From the NCBI GenBank assembly GCA_021464415.1, contig CM038470.1:7390394-7454393 (forward strand): 64,000 bases of DNA. Direction: 5' to 3'. The position numbers and the translations under genes are program-made. Of the stretch, positions 46,300 to 59,431 are shown in pieces (the stretch's first letter is position 1; the number at the start of each line of letters is the position of its first letter). Below the pieces are notes generated by a model that did no database searches, had not been told where the DNA came from, and was given only the letters and a program-made list of their open reading frames with translations. This DNA comes from Lonicera japonica. Lineage: Eukaryota; Streptophyta; Magnoliopsida; Dipsacales; Caprifoliaceae.

Positions 46300-47106
46300 A
46301 ACCTAAAAGTTGATGGGTCAAGTGGGAGAGTAGTCTGCCCAAGCAATAATAGGTTTAATCCCATACTTCAAAATTGATCATGTTAGTCCCGTCCGAAAAT
46401 GGTCTAAAAATTGGATTGATCAGACTATGTACACCCTTAGATATGACATTCTGAATATAAACACCATTTGAAACGACCATTAATATACAAACACGTGAAA
46501 AATATTTTTAAATGTAATGTACAATAATTTTGTTCTTCTAAAAAAAGTTTTATAGTCGCAATGGATCTTATTTAATTAATCTTGATTAGTAGGTTTCGAA
46601 TATAATTTTTTATTAAAAACTAATTTTTGTGGCATATTAAAATTTTCAAAGAAAATTGATGAGGGTAAAAATCATTTGAAAAGGGAGAGAGTGTATAGAG
46701 TGGTGTTGTGTTTTTTATTGAGTGTATTTAGATTGTGTGTATTTCACTTTGATTTGACACTTTAATGTGAAAGTAACATGTCCAAATGTGTAGATTGTGT
46801 TTGAAAATAAGAGAAGAAGTTTGAGCCTTTGATTATATGAGCTTTTAAGAAAAATGTATATTTGACTTTCTTTCCATTATAATATATATATATATATATA
46901 TATGAAGTTAGACTTGCACCTATTTTGTTAATCTTTTGACTTAACTTCCTAAAAGTTAACAGTGTTAATACTATCAATTATTTTGTCCAAATGACCAAAA
47001 TACCCTCATTTTCTTCGTTAGAGAACATCTCATATACATCACAAACTTAAACCTAAATTCATAAATTTATCTCTCTAAACATACCATTTACCCATTTTAT
47101 CCTTTA
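46300..47106. other. AT-rich intergenic DNA
   Basis: Holds an (AT)n microsatellite at 46881-46902 and no recognised gene or element. Confidence 0.45.
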
Positions 47107-47413
47107 AAATTAGTTGAAAAGTTCGATTTCAGTTTTTAAATCTTCTAAACCCAAACCTGAACCAAACTTTTTGGTTCGGTTTTATTTGGTTTATATATAT
47201 ATATTAAATAAATAAATTGTAAGATAACACTTATATTGGCCAAAAAATAATAACTATTATATTTATAATATAACTCTAATATTCATGATAGCTCAACATT
47301 AATTTCTCAATAAACTTTGTAAATTTTAAGAATATAAAATTTTAAATAGTGAAACAATATTATTTTTAAGTCATATATGCAATAATTTGGTTTGGTTTGG
47401 TTTGATTTTACAA
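47107..47413. repeat. Dispersed repeat family B, copy 2
   Basis: Matches 34395-34640 in order, including AAATCTTCTAAACCCAAACC, GAACCAAACTTTTTGGTTCG and AAATAAATAAATTGTAAGA. It is cut at 47413 by the LTR below; a shorter piece with similar motifs follows the LTR at 49985-50125. Confidence 0.6.
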
Positions 47414-49980
47414 TGTCATGCCTCTAATTTAGCATATAAATTGCATTTTTAATGCTTTAAACACGCTCAATCAGCCTCTAGTTACTGTCTAAAACCGAAA
47501 ATTGCATGTAAATTCAGTTTAAGCATGAAAAAAAGGCACTGCATTGTATTTCTGTGTTACTAAGCCATTTTAGAGGCTTAAAGTGATTAAGCAACTAAGG
47601 TTAGATGCAAGAAAGAAGGTTGAAAGTGAAAAAGTGTAAGAAGAAGGCCTGAAGAAGAAGGCAAATATCTATTTCGAGGCTCGATGCGAGAAAAATTCCG
47701 CAAACTACCCCCAAAGCACTAGCAAGAAGAGAACAAACAAGTCCCCAAGCGTGAATAGAGGGAATACAAGTGTCCAAGAATGATTCCAAGAGAAAAGAAG
47801 CTCAATCGAATTGATTCCGAAAATTTCTGAGCAAAATCGAGAACTTCAGTAAAAAGTTCAAAGTTGTAACTAATCAAAGTTTTTATCCATTGAGAATTTA
47901 AAAAAATCTCTAGAAATAAAAGTTATAGAAAATTGAATTACCTACGCATAGGAGAAAACGGTGCATCAATCGAAATTCAAAATAAAAAGTTATGAGTAAA
48001 AGAAGAAGCAGTAAAAAAAATAAAAAATACATGGCAGGATCGATCCCCACTTCATTTTTTGGCCCGTTTTTGGTTTTTAATTATTTTCGGCTCGTTTCTT
48101 TAAGGGTTATTCAAGCCAAAACTTGAGACACCTGTGCATAATATAAAAGATATGTTTCTCATATTTTAGAGTACGCAACAATTTAGAATCGATTAACAGA
48201 GAAGCTGAGAGCACCATGACTTTTTTAGGAACTTTTACTTACATCTGAAGATCGATTTTGAGAGTTTTCTTTTTTAATTTTTTTAAAAAAACATCAATTT
48301 AGTTTGTTTATGATCTTTTAAGGCTCGAACATCGCTATAATCAACATTCAATTCATTGTTTAATACAGTTTTCAATTTAAGTCTCAATTGTGTGCCGGGT
48401 AAACCCTAATTTTTTGTTTTCTTTTAATTTGATTATTTTTATTTGTTCATTTATTTTTCTATTCATAGATTAGTTAGTTGAGATCATATATATTCTAGAA
48501 TCAACTTTAAACCCACATTTTTTTTGGCTTGTTTTAGGGTTTATAGGTCTACTTTGTCGGTTTTTTGTCGATTTATGGTTGATTCTTATTTTATATTCAA
48601 ATAGTTTATAATTTTTTCATGTTATTCATGTGTGATTCATCCTTGATCATTAAGAATCTAATTTTTCAAAAAATTTAGGGTTTAGGTCAATTTTGTTTAA
48701 TTTTTTTTGGTTTTGAGTTTGTTTACTGTTTTTGCAGTAAAATGTTCGTTTTAAATCGGAATTGCAAAATTACAAAGCCAAAAACTTTCAAATATGATTT
48801 TATATATTATTAAGTATGTGTTTACTATTTTTCATAATTTTTAAGATTATTTTCATGTTTGATTTGATTATGTCTAGCTAAATCATTTATTAGGGGTCCG
48901 TAGCAAAAGATGCACAATTAATCTTTGAATGTAATTAAATTTATGTTTAAATCTGATTTTTTCTTTGTTTATAAATCACCTATTGAATAAACAAATATTT
49001 TATTATCTTTGCATGCGTTAAAAACATATTTTCATAAGTTAACTCAAAGTTTCATTTAATTAAGAACCGTAAAAACGTCGATTCACAGATTTTCGCATCA
49101 AAACGCTAATGTGGTTGATTTGAGGACGATCTATATCCTATAATTAATTGAGCTAGTTTCTTAAGTAAATTGGATGATTTGGCACTGTTTTGGTATTTAT
49201 TCACATAAGTGCCGAGAAAGTGTCGGTTTTGACTTTCGGCATTCTGTTTAAGACGGATTTACTTTGAATCACGTTCAAATTTATTCAAATCTTGTATAAG
49301 TGTGAGGATAATGATTTTTGAGAAGCTTAATTAACTTGAATTATTTTTGTCAAGTACTAGCAATACTAAGTTTTAAATTACGTTTTTTCAAAGTCAAAAG
49401 CTTCACTGTTGAATTTTATTATTCAAAGCTAGTTTATATAGTCTTTGTCATGCACGGGCTATCATATAGTTGTAGTAGTGATATAATTGGATGGTTGGAG
49501 AGTTTAGAAGCTAAATCTTATTTAAACTTAGATTTGTATTATTCGATTGGACTAGTTTCGTACTCTCTAGCTATGGATGCACCCCTAACGTTTGTTTTCC
49601 ATCGTTTTAATTCCAATTAATATTCTGTTTTATTTAACTAGTGCGTTATTTTATTTATTTGCATGTGTTTCTTAGTGTATTTAGGAAGCCTTTTTGGTTG
49701 ATAACTTGCACTTGTGAATTACCTTTACTTTTACAACCTAGGATTAGATTTTCCTTTAGTTGTAATTTAGTTAATTAGTAGTTTTAATTTAGTTTTCAAT
49801 TTTCTTTCTTATTCCCCAAGTCTCATATTTTCCTTTCTTTTATCTTCTTCCCTCTGAGAAAAACAGCTAGATAAATAGATTCCTTACATTCCATGTGGTT
49901 CGACCTTGGATCTTTCCAAGTATAATATAACTTGACCGTCTGTGCTTGGGTGTATCAACTTTCTCTTTTTGGGCGTTGTC
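47414..49980 (+). repeat. Athila/Tat-like Gypsy LTR with PBS remnant
   Basis: The block starts TGTCATGCC at 47414. Its last part has the layout of Athila/Tat LTR ends: a GTGGTTCGACCTTGG phrase at about 49894, then ACTTGACCGTCTGTGC at about 49930, then GTATCA at 49952-49957, then TTTTTGGGCGTTGTC (49966-49980), a decayed form of the TTTTTGGCGCCGTTGCC primer site. The 2.5 kb before that is non-coding. Nothing of the internal region follows, so it is a solo or truncated LTR. It seems to sit inside repeat family B. Confidence 0.6.
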
Positions 49981-50207
49981 AGCCTTAAACCTGAACCAAA
50001 CATATTCGATTTCGGTTTGTTTTGTTTGTTTTAGTTTTGAGTTTCTTTCGATTCAGCATTTTACAGATGGGTTCGGCTTGATACGGTTTGATTGTTCAGT
50101 TTTCAGGGTCACCGCAACACTCTAGTTATGACAATGAAATTAATTTTTGGTACAACGGCTCACCACTGATCTCTTTGAATAAATTTGTGTTGACGGTGAT
50201 AGTCTAA

Positions 50208-50690
50208 GGCAAGCAAATGCACTTCGACATTCATTCTGATTAGAAGATGTTATAATGGAACTCGAAGAGAAATCCCTATTTTAATGGATTAACTTAAATC
50301 TATAGTTAATCGAGGGCCTAGATGAGTGAAAATGTGGAATGGTATATCATATTTCTTTTTTTATTGCTTTATTTTTTTATACATACACCATTCTTTCACT
50401 TACTCACTCACTCTCTATCTTTATATATATATATATATATATTTATATATGAAGCAAATGCACATCAACATTCACTCCAAGTAGAAGATGCTGCAATGGA
50501 ATCCAAAGAAAAATCCCAATTTTAATGGATTAACTTAAATTATAGTTAATCGAGGCCTTTTTGGGCGAAATTCTACCATGTAATAGTGAAATGGTAGATC
50601 ATCCAATTTATATTTAGATCTCATTTCTTTCTTAATTTCTTGCTTTATTTTTTTTATGCATACACCATTATCTCACTCACTCCTTTTATT
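50208..50690. repeat. Tandem duplication, about 240-bp unit
   Basis: The stretches 50208-50445 and 50452-50690 are related along their length. Shared phrases include AGCAAATGCAC, TTTTAATGGATTAACTTAAA and TAGTTAATCGAGG. Divergence and small indels suggest an old duplication. No function is apparent. Confidence 0.8.
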
Positions 50691-52380
50691 TATGTATGTA
50701 TACTTTAAATATAAGTATGGGTATAACTTTATGCATTATTTACCCTAGTTTGCATATATTTTAGTGAGAATATTTTGTTGATTTGGGTTACGGCTTAGAC
50801 AACTGAAAATCCAAATTATAAATTCGCTGTTATGGGCTAGTTCAACTTTTTAGATCCATATAAACCCTCTTAGTTGTTAATGTGTTTATTCACCAAATTG
50901 GATGAAAAATGAATGCCATTGATATTGTTTTATGAAAAGATAAGGGTAGCTGGGCATAAATGAGGGTTACAAATGATTTTTTTTTGCTTTAATTGTTTTT
51001 GCCATTCTTGTTTCCTTAGATATTTTCAAGTTTTGTTATTTGATTGAGAAAGAGAGAAACAAAGATAAGTTGTATTTGATATGACTACATTGATTTAGAA
51101 GGAGATAAATTTGTTGCAAGTTTAGAGAAAGAGAAAGGGTTATGATTCTTAAAAAAAGATGAGCAATTACACGAAAAAAGATAAGGGGCAAAGTAGCCAA
51201 AGCAATAAATTTTTGGACATAATTAAAGGTTTGTCAATTCTTAAGAGGTTAAGTCAAAGATTTAACAATAAAGGGGCTAATTCTAATATTTAAATAATAA
51301 TAAGGGTAACTAAAAAGTACTTAATTTTAAGAATTAGATTATTCATTTAGTATGGTTGGCATTTTTGACCAAAAAACAAACATTGAATAAAAAAGCTGAA
51401 CCAAATTAACAGGTTAAAAATGTTAACAGAAGGTGGGCGCTATTCGCACACCACCTTTTACTTGGAAACACTCCAACTTAAAAAAAAGACAAAAACTTTT
51501 ATTTGTACACCACCCATTCAAGCTTTTACTCAATAGTCATTACCCAACAATTACAATTAACTAAAATAATTACATATAATTAACTTATAATGATATTTTA
51601 AAAATCACTATACAAATGTGAAGCCAACCTAGTTTAGTGGGCCCTGTTGTTGTTCACCAAGGAGTAATCCCCCAATTTAATCTGCCCGATCTTCAATACA
51701 AAGCCTTAACGGGATGATATTTCTTTGGGGGTGGGGCATAAATCTACAAAGAGAGCAAGTAGGTGAAACTGACTGTGGCTGATTGGGTGTCCACTTGCTG
51801 GACATCTAGTGAGTCATCTTGCTTGTAACTTGTTTCTCATTGAGCGTTAGTGAAGGCAATATTCACCAGACATTGGGCAACAATAGACGAACTTTTTTAG
51901 TTAGCAATTTGATGATGCTCGCTGAAAATCTAGAGAGTTCACACGCCTGTAATTCGCTCATAAAAATGAATTTCATAAAAATGCTTGACATGGTGTGAGT
52001 GATAGTTAGGTTTCAAAATAAAATAAAATTAAGTGATGGAAACGCTTGACATGCACTGAGTGAGAGTCCAATAAAAATAAAACTAATTTATGCTTGGCCA
52101 TTGCGTAGTGTACTAGCGTTTCACTATTAAAAATTTTGAATGGTATAAAAAGGTTTAAAATACCCGAACATTTCAACCCTCATTCTCTTTGTGATCTCCA
52201 CGCACCATCTCGATTCTCCCGCACATCATACTTCCACTATCTCCACGCATGCCGCACCGTCTCCCACCTCTGTGATTTACCCCCGCCCCCTCCCCTTTCC
52301 TTGTACAACAAATAAACATTACATTACTTTCCCTCATTTTGCTGTAAAATCGCCACTACTGTTGGTTCTTCTCTCCAAAA
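50691..52380. other. Upstream region of the DUF604 gene
   Basis: AT-rich to about 52000 with no recognised element. From 52150 the base composition changes to C-rich, which marks the leader of the DUF604 gene. The promoter has a TATA box at 52144. Confidence 0.5.
52144..52151 (+). promoter_or_regulatory. TATA box of the DUF604 gene
   Basis: TATAAAAA lies about 237 bp upstream of the ATG at 52381. It fits a start site near 52175 and a C-rich 5' UTR of about 200 bp. Confidence 0.5.
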
Positions 52381-55300
52381 ATGTCCATTCTCAAACTCCT
52401 CAAATCTCCATCTCGCCTCAAAAACCTCTGCTTAATCCTCTCCACTTTCTTCATCTTCTACCTCCTTCTCCACCGTCACCCCCACTCCATATCCCCCACC
52501 CTCCCTTCCTCCACCACTACCACTACCACCACCACCACTCCCACTCCCACTCCCACCACCATCCACCACCTCCTCTTCTCAATCGCCTCCTCCTCCGCTT
52601 CCCTTCCCAAACGCAAACCCTACCTCCGCCTCTGGCACACCCCTAACCTCACCCGGACATTCCTCTTCCTGGACCATCCCCCCCCAAATCCCGACCCCAC
52701 CTTACCCCCCATCCTCATCTCCTCCCCCACCTCCCCCTTCCCCTACACCTTCCCCTCAGGTCTCCGGTCCGCAATCCGAGTCGCTCGGATCGTAAAAGAG
52801 GCCGTGGATCTCAACCAATCGGGAGTAAGGTGGTTTGTATTTGGTGATGATGATACGGTCTTTTTTACTGATAATTTGGTGAAGGTTTTGGGGAAGTATG
52901 ATCATGATCAGTGGTATTATGTCGGAAGTAATTCGGAGAGTTATGAGCAGAATGACAAGTATTCTTTTGATATGGCTTTTGGCGGTGGGGGTTTCGCGAT
53001 AAGCAATTCGTTGGCTAGGGTTTTGGCGAAGGTTTTCGATTCTTGTCTGATGAGGTATCCACATTTGTATGGGAGTGATGCTAGGGTTTTCTCTTGCTTG
53101 GCTGAGCTCGGTGTAGGGTTAACACATGAACCAGGGTTTCATCAGGTTCAATTATGAATCATTCTATTTTTCAAGCTTCTCATATCATTATCATTCCTGA
53201 TAATTAATAATTTTACTTTAACGATCTAGTTTCATAATTATACTATAGGTTATTGCTTTGCTACTTGTGTGCTCTAATCTCATGGTTTGGGTGGGAGCCA
53301 AATTAGTTCAAGATAACTAGAAAAACTTTGAACCACCAACCAAATTTGTGTCTGAATGCTGTGTCGTAAGGTGCATTGTGTACGGTCTTATTTTGAACAC
53401 TCACTATTTACACGTCATTTGGGCTATGAATTTGGTCAATTGACTTGGTACATATATCTTTGCTTTTGATCTGTTAGGATGCTGATTCAATTCTAAAAGC
53501 TTGAAATTGGAGGTTGCAAGCACATTGTCAATCATTCTACGAATTCCGTTCTACACTCGAAAACAAAACACAAGCATCTCAATGTAGAAGAATTCGTTTA
53601 TATTAACTGAAATTGAGCAGAATGGTGAACGCTTAGATGAAGTGATAATTTTGCTTTCTATTTATATTGGTGTGCAATTCTACCTTGGACAACAATTAAA
53701 GCCAAAATTGATTGTGTTTTCCATTGCCACCTCCCTCCTTTCCTATGTGTTACTGTACTATTATCATATGATTCAACCTGGCATCTATTATATAGGTTTG
53801 TACAAGAGCTGAGCATTCAAGAATTCCTTTTATTAGAAAATCCGATGGGAATTATTGGGGAGCAATTTATGCTCACACATGTACATCAGATGATATAGAA
53901 GTCAGTAATCTCACCTCAAGAACACAACATTTGGACGATGAGAGCACCAACACTATGAAGCATAGACACGACACGCAAATTTTCCAAAATGTAGGACACG
54001 ACACGTAGGGGGGACACGTTCTTAATTAATTATATATATATATGCAATAAACATTATAAATATTTAAGAATTCAATCAAATGAAACTAGATTGCATTAAT
54101 AACTCAAATACTCAAAACATGATCACTAAATTGTTCCATCTAAGTCAATTATCAAGTATTAGAGACTACAAGTGCTCTGATTTATTTTCGAAATAAATAA
54201 GTTTCGAAAATGATTAAATGAATCAAGCTTTATCAATTATTTCTCACATATCCACATAATTCAAATTCAAGTGCTCTGTAGAGAGAGAAATAATCAGAGC
54301 AATCAGCTATGGTATATGCAGAAATACTATGTAGAGAGAGAGAAAGACAGCTGTGGTAAAACATGTAGAGAGAGTGACGGAGATTGAGATAGATAGAGAG
54401 AGAGAGAGCAGCATACCTATTATGGGATGTACCTATTATGGGATGTTGGAGAGAAGTTGTCGATGGCTGAGAGTTGGGGCTAGGGTTTTGTTTCGATGGT
54501 GGCTGGGGGAGTGGAGACTAGGTTTTACGGGAAAGAGAAAGAGATATCTCAGTTGTTTTATTATTAAATTGTTTTATTATTACTTGAACCCTAATATTTT
54601 TAGTTATTTCTAATTTGACCCCGTTTTATGTGTCCTCAATGTGTCTGCCAAAAAAAAATATGGGACACTTTGACACGAGTGTCGGCTGCGTGTCCGAGTG
54701 TTCTGAGTGTCAGGCATGACACGTAGCCTCTGGGAGAGTGTCCATGCATCATAGCGCCAACACCAAATCTCTTTCTGGTGCCGGTGAGGCATCCATCTTG
54801 CTGTTCTGTTTTATGTCTATAACATTGTTTGGTGATGCCAATGTGAAGTCTTGCTCTTCATTTTCCAACACATTTGCTCCTGTGAAAATGTTCACATTGA
54901 TTAATCTAGGTACGTACTTGTCGTATAATTTCCTTCCATCTCAAATCTAAGGGTAATATAATTTTTGGTCGTTAGAACATATTTAGTAAAGTAGTGTATA
55001 TGTATTAAATGAGCCAACCCAACCCTATTCTTGATTGATTTCTGCTCACTCATTAAACAATCTTAGAACTTGCAATCTACAAAATTTCAAGAAATGAACA
55101 ACTCAATTTTTATTTTTATTTTTCTAAAAGGAAGGTCTAAGTCTCTTCATTTACTACAATAACAAAGAACGGCCCCAGTGCCCTGCCCCCAACCCTCCCA
55201 CCCAAACCCAGGCGAGACTCAAATCCAGGATCTCCTGGGCCCGGATCAGTGCCTTTCCCATCTAGGCTAGCCCACTCGCTCAAACAACTTTGTTTATTTG

Positions 55301-56415
55301 CAGCCCTAACTATATTAAAACTAGATTTATAAATTGTGGATTTCTGCCTTTGCTAGCTACCTAATTGTGGGTGTTTAATTACATATCGATTCAAATCCTT
55401 TCATTCATTACCAGGTTGATGTTCGAGGAGATTTGTTTGGAATGCTATCAGCACATCCACTATCGCCACTCTTGTCACTTCATCACTTTGATATTGTGGA
55501 CCCTATCTTCCCGGGCAAAAGCAATGCACAAGCTTTGGAACATCTTTTTAAAGCTGCTGATATTGATCAGTCTAGGGTGTTGCAGAAAACCATTTGCTAT
55601 GACCGGTCCAAATCATTTACGTTATCATTGTCGTGGGGTTATGCCGTTCAAATATTTGAAGGCAATCAACTCGTTCCAGATCTCCTTCCTGTGCAGAGGA
55701 CTTTTAGGCCATGGAAAAGGGGCAGAAACGCCTTTTCAAGCCGCTACATGTTCAATACAAAAGAGTACCCAAGAGATCCATGCAAGAGACCAGTCACCTT
55801 CTTCCTCGAAAATGCTGTTCTTGTTATGAACGGGGTTTACACTGCCTACACCAGGCACGATTTTTCAGACTGCTTGAATGATAAAAGAATACAGAGTTTA
55901 GAACACATTAGAGTTTTCTCACAGAAGCTACATATTAATGTTGAACAGGTACCAATACCGTCTTTAACTTTAAGGGCCCTGTTTGCTAAAAGGATCGGAA
56001 AATAATTGAAAAGATTACAAAATTTATGAGAAGTTGTAAAAAGAGATGTGTGATTGGGTGAGTTCTATTACATTTTTAGTTTTTCCGTGGATTCTAATTA
56101 TAGGTAAGATAATTTTTCCATGAAAAAAGAGATAAGACTTAAAATTTTCCAATTTTTTTTTTTTTGTCAAACACACCTGTAAGTGTTCATTTTAGTTTTT
56201 TCTTTTTAATTTGCCTTTGATTTACAATTTTTTGCGTTGTTCTTTTTCACTTACTTGTTATTTGACTGTTTTTCATTCTACATTTCAACACCACTTAGGT
56301 GAAGGCACCTCGTCGGCAGTGCTGTGACATTGTCTCGTCTTATAATAAAACGTTACTCGTTGCTGTAAGACAATGTGGACCTGATGAACTGATTTCAATG
56401 TACACAGAGAAGTAA
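52381..56415 (+). CDS. DUF604 / Fringe-like glycosyltransferase (GT31-related) type II membrane protein
   Basis: Three exons, 52381-53145, 55415-55948 and 56299-56415, give 471 residues. An N-terminal signal anchor (LCLILSTFFIFYLLL, about residues 17-31) is followed by a Thr/Pro-rich stalk with TTTTTTTTPTPTPTT. The catalytic-like domain has WFVFGDDDTVFF with a DDD metal-binding motif, YYVGSNSESYEQND, DMAFGGGGFAISN, and LGVGLTHEPGFHQ. The next exon begins VDVRGDLFGMLSAHPLSPLL and contains WGYAVQIFEGNQL and RTFRPWKRGRNAFSS. The final exon ends DELISMYTEK. The family resembles animal Fringe and likely works in the Golgi, but substrate and product are unknown. The 2.27-kb first intron holds two transposons. 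An Arabidopsis relative, At4g15240, lies beside BBX30 and COL11 as I recall. Confidence 0.93.
53953..54753. mobile_element. Mutator-like non-autonomous element in DUF604 intron 1
   Basis: Ends TATGAAGCATAGACAC and, inverted, TATGATGCATGGACAC face each other 800 bp apart. Flanks GCACCAACAC (53943-53952) and GCGCCAACAC (54754-54763) form a 10-bp target duplication with one change. Subterminal GACACG-type repeats are dense at both ends. No transposase is present. It sits in the intron without touching either splice site. Confidence 0.75.
55104..55282 (-). mobile_element. SINE in DUF604 intron 1
   Basis: On the minus strand a GGGCTAGCCTAGATGGG A-box-like region and a GGATTTGAGTCTC B-box-like region precede a G-rich body and an A-rich tail (T-rich at 55104-55130 on the plus strand). 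AACAACT flanks both sides (55097-55103 and 55283-55289), a short target duplication. It lies 130 bp before exon 2, antisense to the gene. Confidence 0.7.
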
Positions 56416-59131
56416 TCCATGTCAATATCCACTTTTATACAGAAATGCAGGATTCTTTAGCCTCTTAACTGGAGCCTCCTTTTGGACTCACAAGGTATTT
56501 GCATATTTCAGAAAAAAGTGCAGTTTCTTTTTCCCCTTTTGGTTACGGAGTTCTTGCTTATTTATTTATTTATTATTCTGCTTCAATTCATTGAGATAGT
56601 TCTCCAAACAATTTCTTGTTTGCTTTGTTAAAATTTGACAACTTTATAGTTTATACTCAAATATCAATTTCGACATTTCCAGAAAGCATAGATATAGAGG
56701 TGTTCATGGGTAACCTATGTGAGCCTGGGTCAATTTATGTCGCAGTCCTTGACATTGACAGGAACCCCTCAACTGAAAGGTCTTGAAGTCTGGTCTTCTT
56801 TAATGGATAAGATTCAGCTCGACTCCTTAGGCTCACAAGTCACAACAGAAAAGGGTGAGTCCAAATGGCTCTTTACTAATTCTCCCTCTCTTGAGTTATG
56901 ATTCCACTTTCCTCACTTAATTTGGGATGGAGATAGTATAATATTATGCCAACAATTCCTTGAAGAGTGATGGCAATTCGCCGAGCACAAAGATGCACCC
57001 AAATGCTCTGAATGTGAACAGTCGGCACGTGTGATACATCAATACCTGGTGTGTTGAGATGTAAAACAAACTTCGCTTGAGGCAATTTATTGACAACATG
57101 TACTTTGGTCATCCTCCCGAGCCACATATTCAGTGCCCATATATATCCTCTAATTCTACTGTTTTATGAGCGCCTCCCACTCTTTTTGTGAACTAATTTT
57201 TTTACATGGAATTGTCATGATTATTGCATGTAGTTTCTCAAAAAATAGAATATTATTGTGGCATGCAGGACATATATCTATGTGTGAAAATTTTCTAATA
57301 ATTTGTGAGACGGAAGCGATATGTTCCATCGTGATTAGTGAGGAAGATATCTATGTTGTTGATTTCTCCATTTCTCCTTACAGTTTTCCCAATATGCTTT
57401 TTCCAAACTAATGTGCACTTGCAGATCTAAATGATATCTGGAAAATGTCAGTTCAAACTATCCACTTCTATTTTATTTCCATTTACCAATTTGAACCGAC
57501 TCTAGACATATCGCACGATGCACATCTCAGGTCACTTTTGACATGTCCCGTCTGACATGTCAGTAAGCTGCCCACCAAGAAGCTGTTAAAATACCGAAAA
57601 TTGCATAGCTTGGTGTGCGTGGTCTCAAAAGAAAGCAACTTTCTATGCTCATCTGCACCGTTTTCTGTTTTGTATTAGAACTTATAAAACACAACTACGT
57701 CTAGAATATTCATTGCTTGTTCCAGAACAGGTGAGTATAGTACCTGTGTGGAATGTTATTCTTTGTGTCAGTGTCACATTTTGTTTTATGTTGTTCCATT
57801 CTGATAGCATTTCCACATCTAATTGCACACTCGTATAGCAGATCTAACATGAGTTAGTATACAAGCGTATGTATTTCTTGATACACTTCGCCTTTTTTTT
57901 TTTCTTATTTTTAGATTCCAAATCTCTAAAAACAATGCCCTTCTAACAGTCCATTTTCTTTATTCACAAGTTATGCAAATTCATTTTTATTAGTATTTGG
58001 CACCCCATCTTCTTTAACAGTTGGTCCCAAGCAGACGAGAAATATAACCAGTTAAGTTGCTATGGTTAAATAGTATGGCAAGATACGAGATTTAGTTGCG
58101 AATTTCAAGTGTACTAGATCTCTGATTCGGAAATATTGATTTGTCCTTTTTTTTTCCTTCTCTCTTAGCTCATTTGTTGCCATGCCAATATTTTTGGCTG
58201 ATTAAATTTGTACCTTTACTGTGCTTAATGCTTTTGAAAATTATTCTGTTAAAATTGTTGCACAAGGTTAATTCTTGAAGGTGTTTGCCAATCTTGTATC
58301 AGAGTCAGGCTTTTGCTATTAAGACAGTTACCCAAGAGTTCGTTTTCCTTCCACATTAAGGTTTAGAATGTAACTTGTCATTAAAATGAAGATGCTGCAA
58401 TTTCATTACTTTTCTTTTTTGATAAGATATCCTATTCCAGCATAAACTAAGGTGGCATTTTATAAAATATTTGAAATTTGAAACTGAAAATATTGTTTGT
58501 TTGAAAAATGTTGTTGGTTTGAATATAACATATTTGAAAATTGAATTTTTTTTAATATGATAATTTTACCCTTATTAGTGTATTTAGATCACATGATTTG
58601 GGTTTTAATGAAGGTAAAATAGATATTTTGTAATGAGGAGTTTTAAGTGGCAAACTTGCCACTTAAAATTTTGGATGCAAATTTTCAGATTTAAGTGGCA
58701 AATTTTTTAATTTTTTTATCAAACAAATAATTTTTACACACTCAAGTTTTTAGATTTAAGTGGGACAAAACAAACGATTCTCAAGTCCTTTTTGATCATC
58801 TACATTAGGGGAAGAGAGAATTGCTGCATACCGACCTTGGCCCCGAAATTGAACGCCTATATTTGGAGTGGGGATCTTTTAGTATTGGAACCCTACACTT
58901 GCGGGCTACCCATTCATTCGTGCAGTCTTTTTAGTTTTCATTTACAAATGATTTTATTTTCTTTATCTCACCAAAATAGATAAAGGCAAATTAAGATTAA
59001 ATATTTGTCCCGTCGTTCCATGTGTTTTGTATTGGCGTTAAATTTTATTAATGCCTTCAAGTACATAGAAGTAGATATTCAATATTTTTTAAAGTATCAT
59101 GTGATCACGCACCAAGTAGAGTAAAAATTAA
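56416..59131. other. Intergenic region downstream of the DUF604 gene
   Basis: No gene recognised. A Stowaway-type end (CTTAATTTGGGATGGAGATAG) lies near 56915 without a visible partner. The stretch 58440-58770 has AAGTGGCAAATT-type phrases in both orientations and may be a decayed MITE. Confidence 0.4.
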
Positions 59132-59428
59132 GACTCTGTTTGATTGCAAAGATGGAAATCAAATATGGAAAAGAAAAATAAATTTAGTTAGTTTGTGTGA
59201 AAATATAAAAAATAATGTGAGAGATGTTATTCATTTTGAGTATATATTTCCTATCCTTCAATATTTTTGATGGAAAATTTTTACTCACTACCAAGCAAAG
59301 AAAATTTCTTTGTGAAAAAACTTAAAAATCAAGAGGATATCACATTTATTACTAAACTTATTTTTCCATATTTTTATCAAAATTAATTCAATTTATTTTC
59401 TTTTTCCACCTTGCAATTAAATGGAGCC
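59132..59428. mobile_element. Tourist-like MITE, first of an adjacent pair
   Basis: Ends GACTCTGTTTGATTGCAAAG and, inverted, GGCTCCATTTAATTGCAAGG, with TAA on both sides (59129-59131 and 59429-59431). The 297-bp element has no coding capacity. Its right-hand TAA is also the left-hand TAA of the next element. Confidence 0.82.
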
Positions 59429-59431
59429 TAA

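Noticed and set aside
52191..52646. 151-codon His/Pro-rich plus-strand frame
   Set aside because: It is a shifted reading of the C-rich leader and first exon of the DUF604 gene; its His/Pro runs come from the Thr/Pro repeat in another frame.
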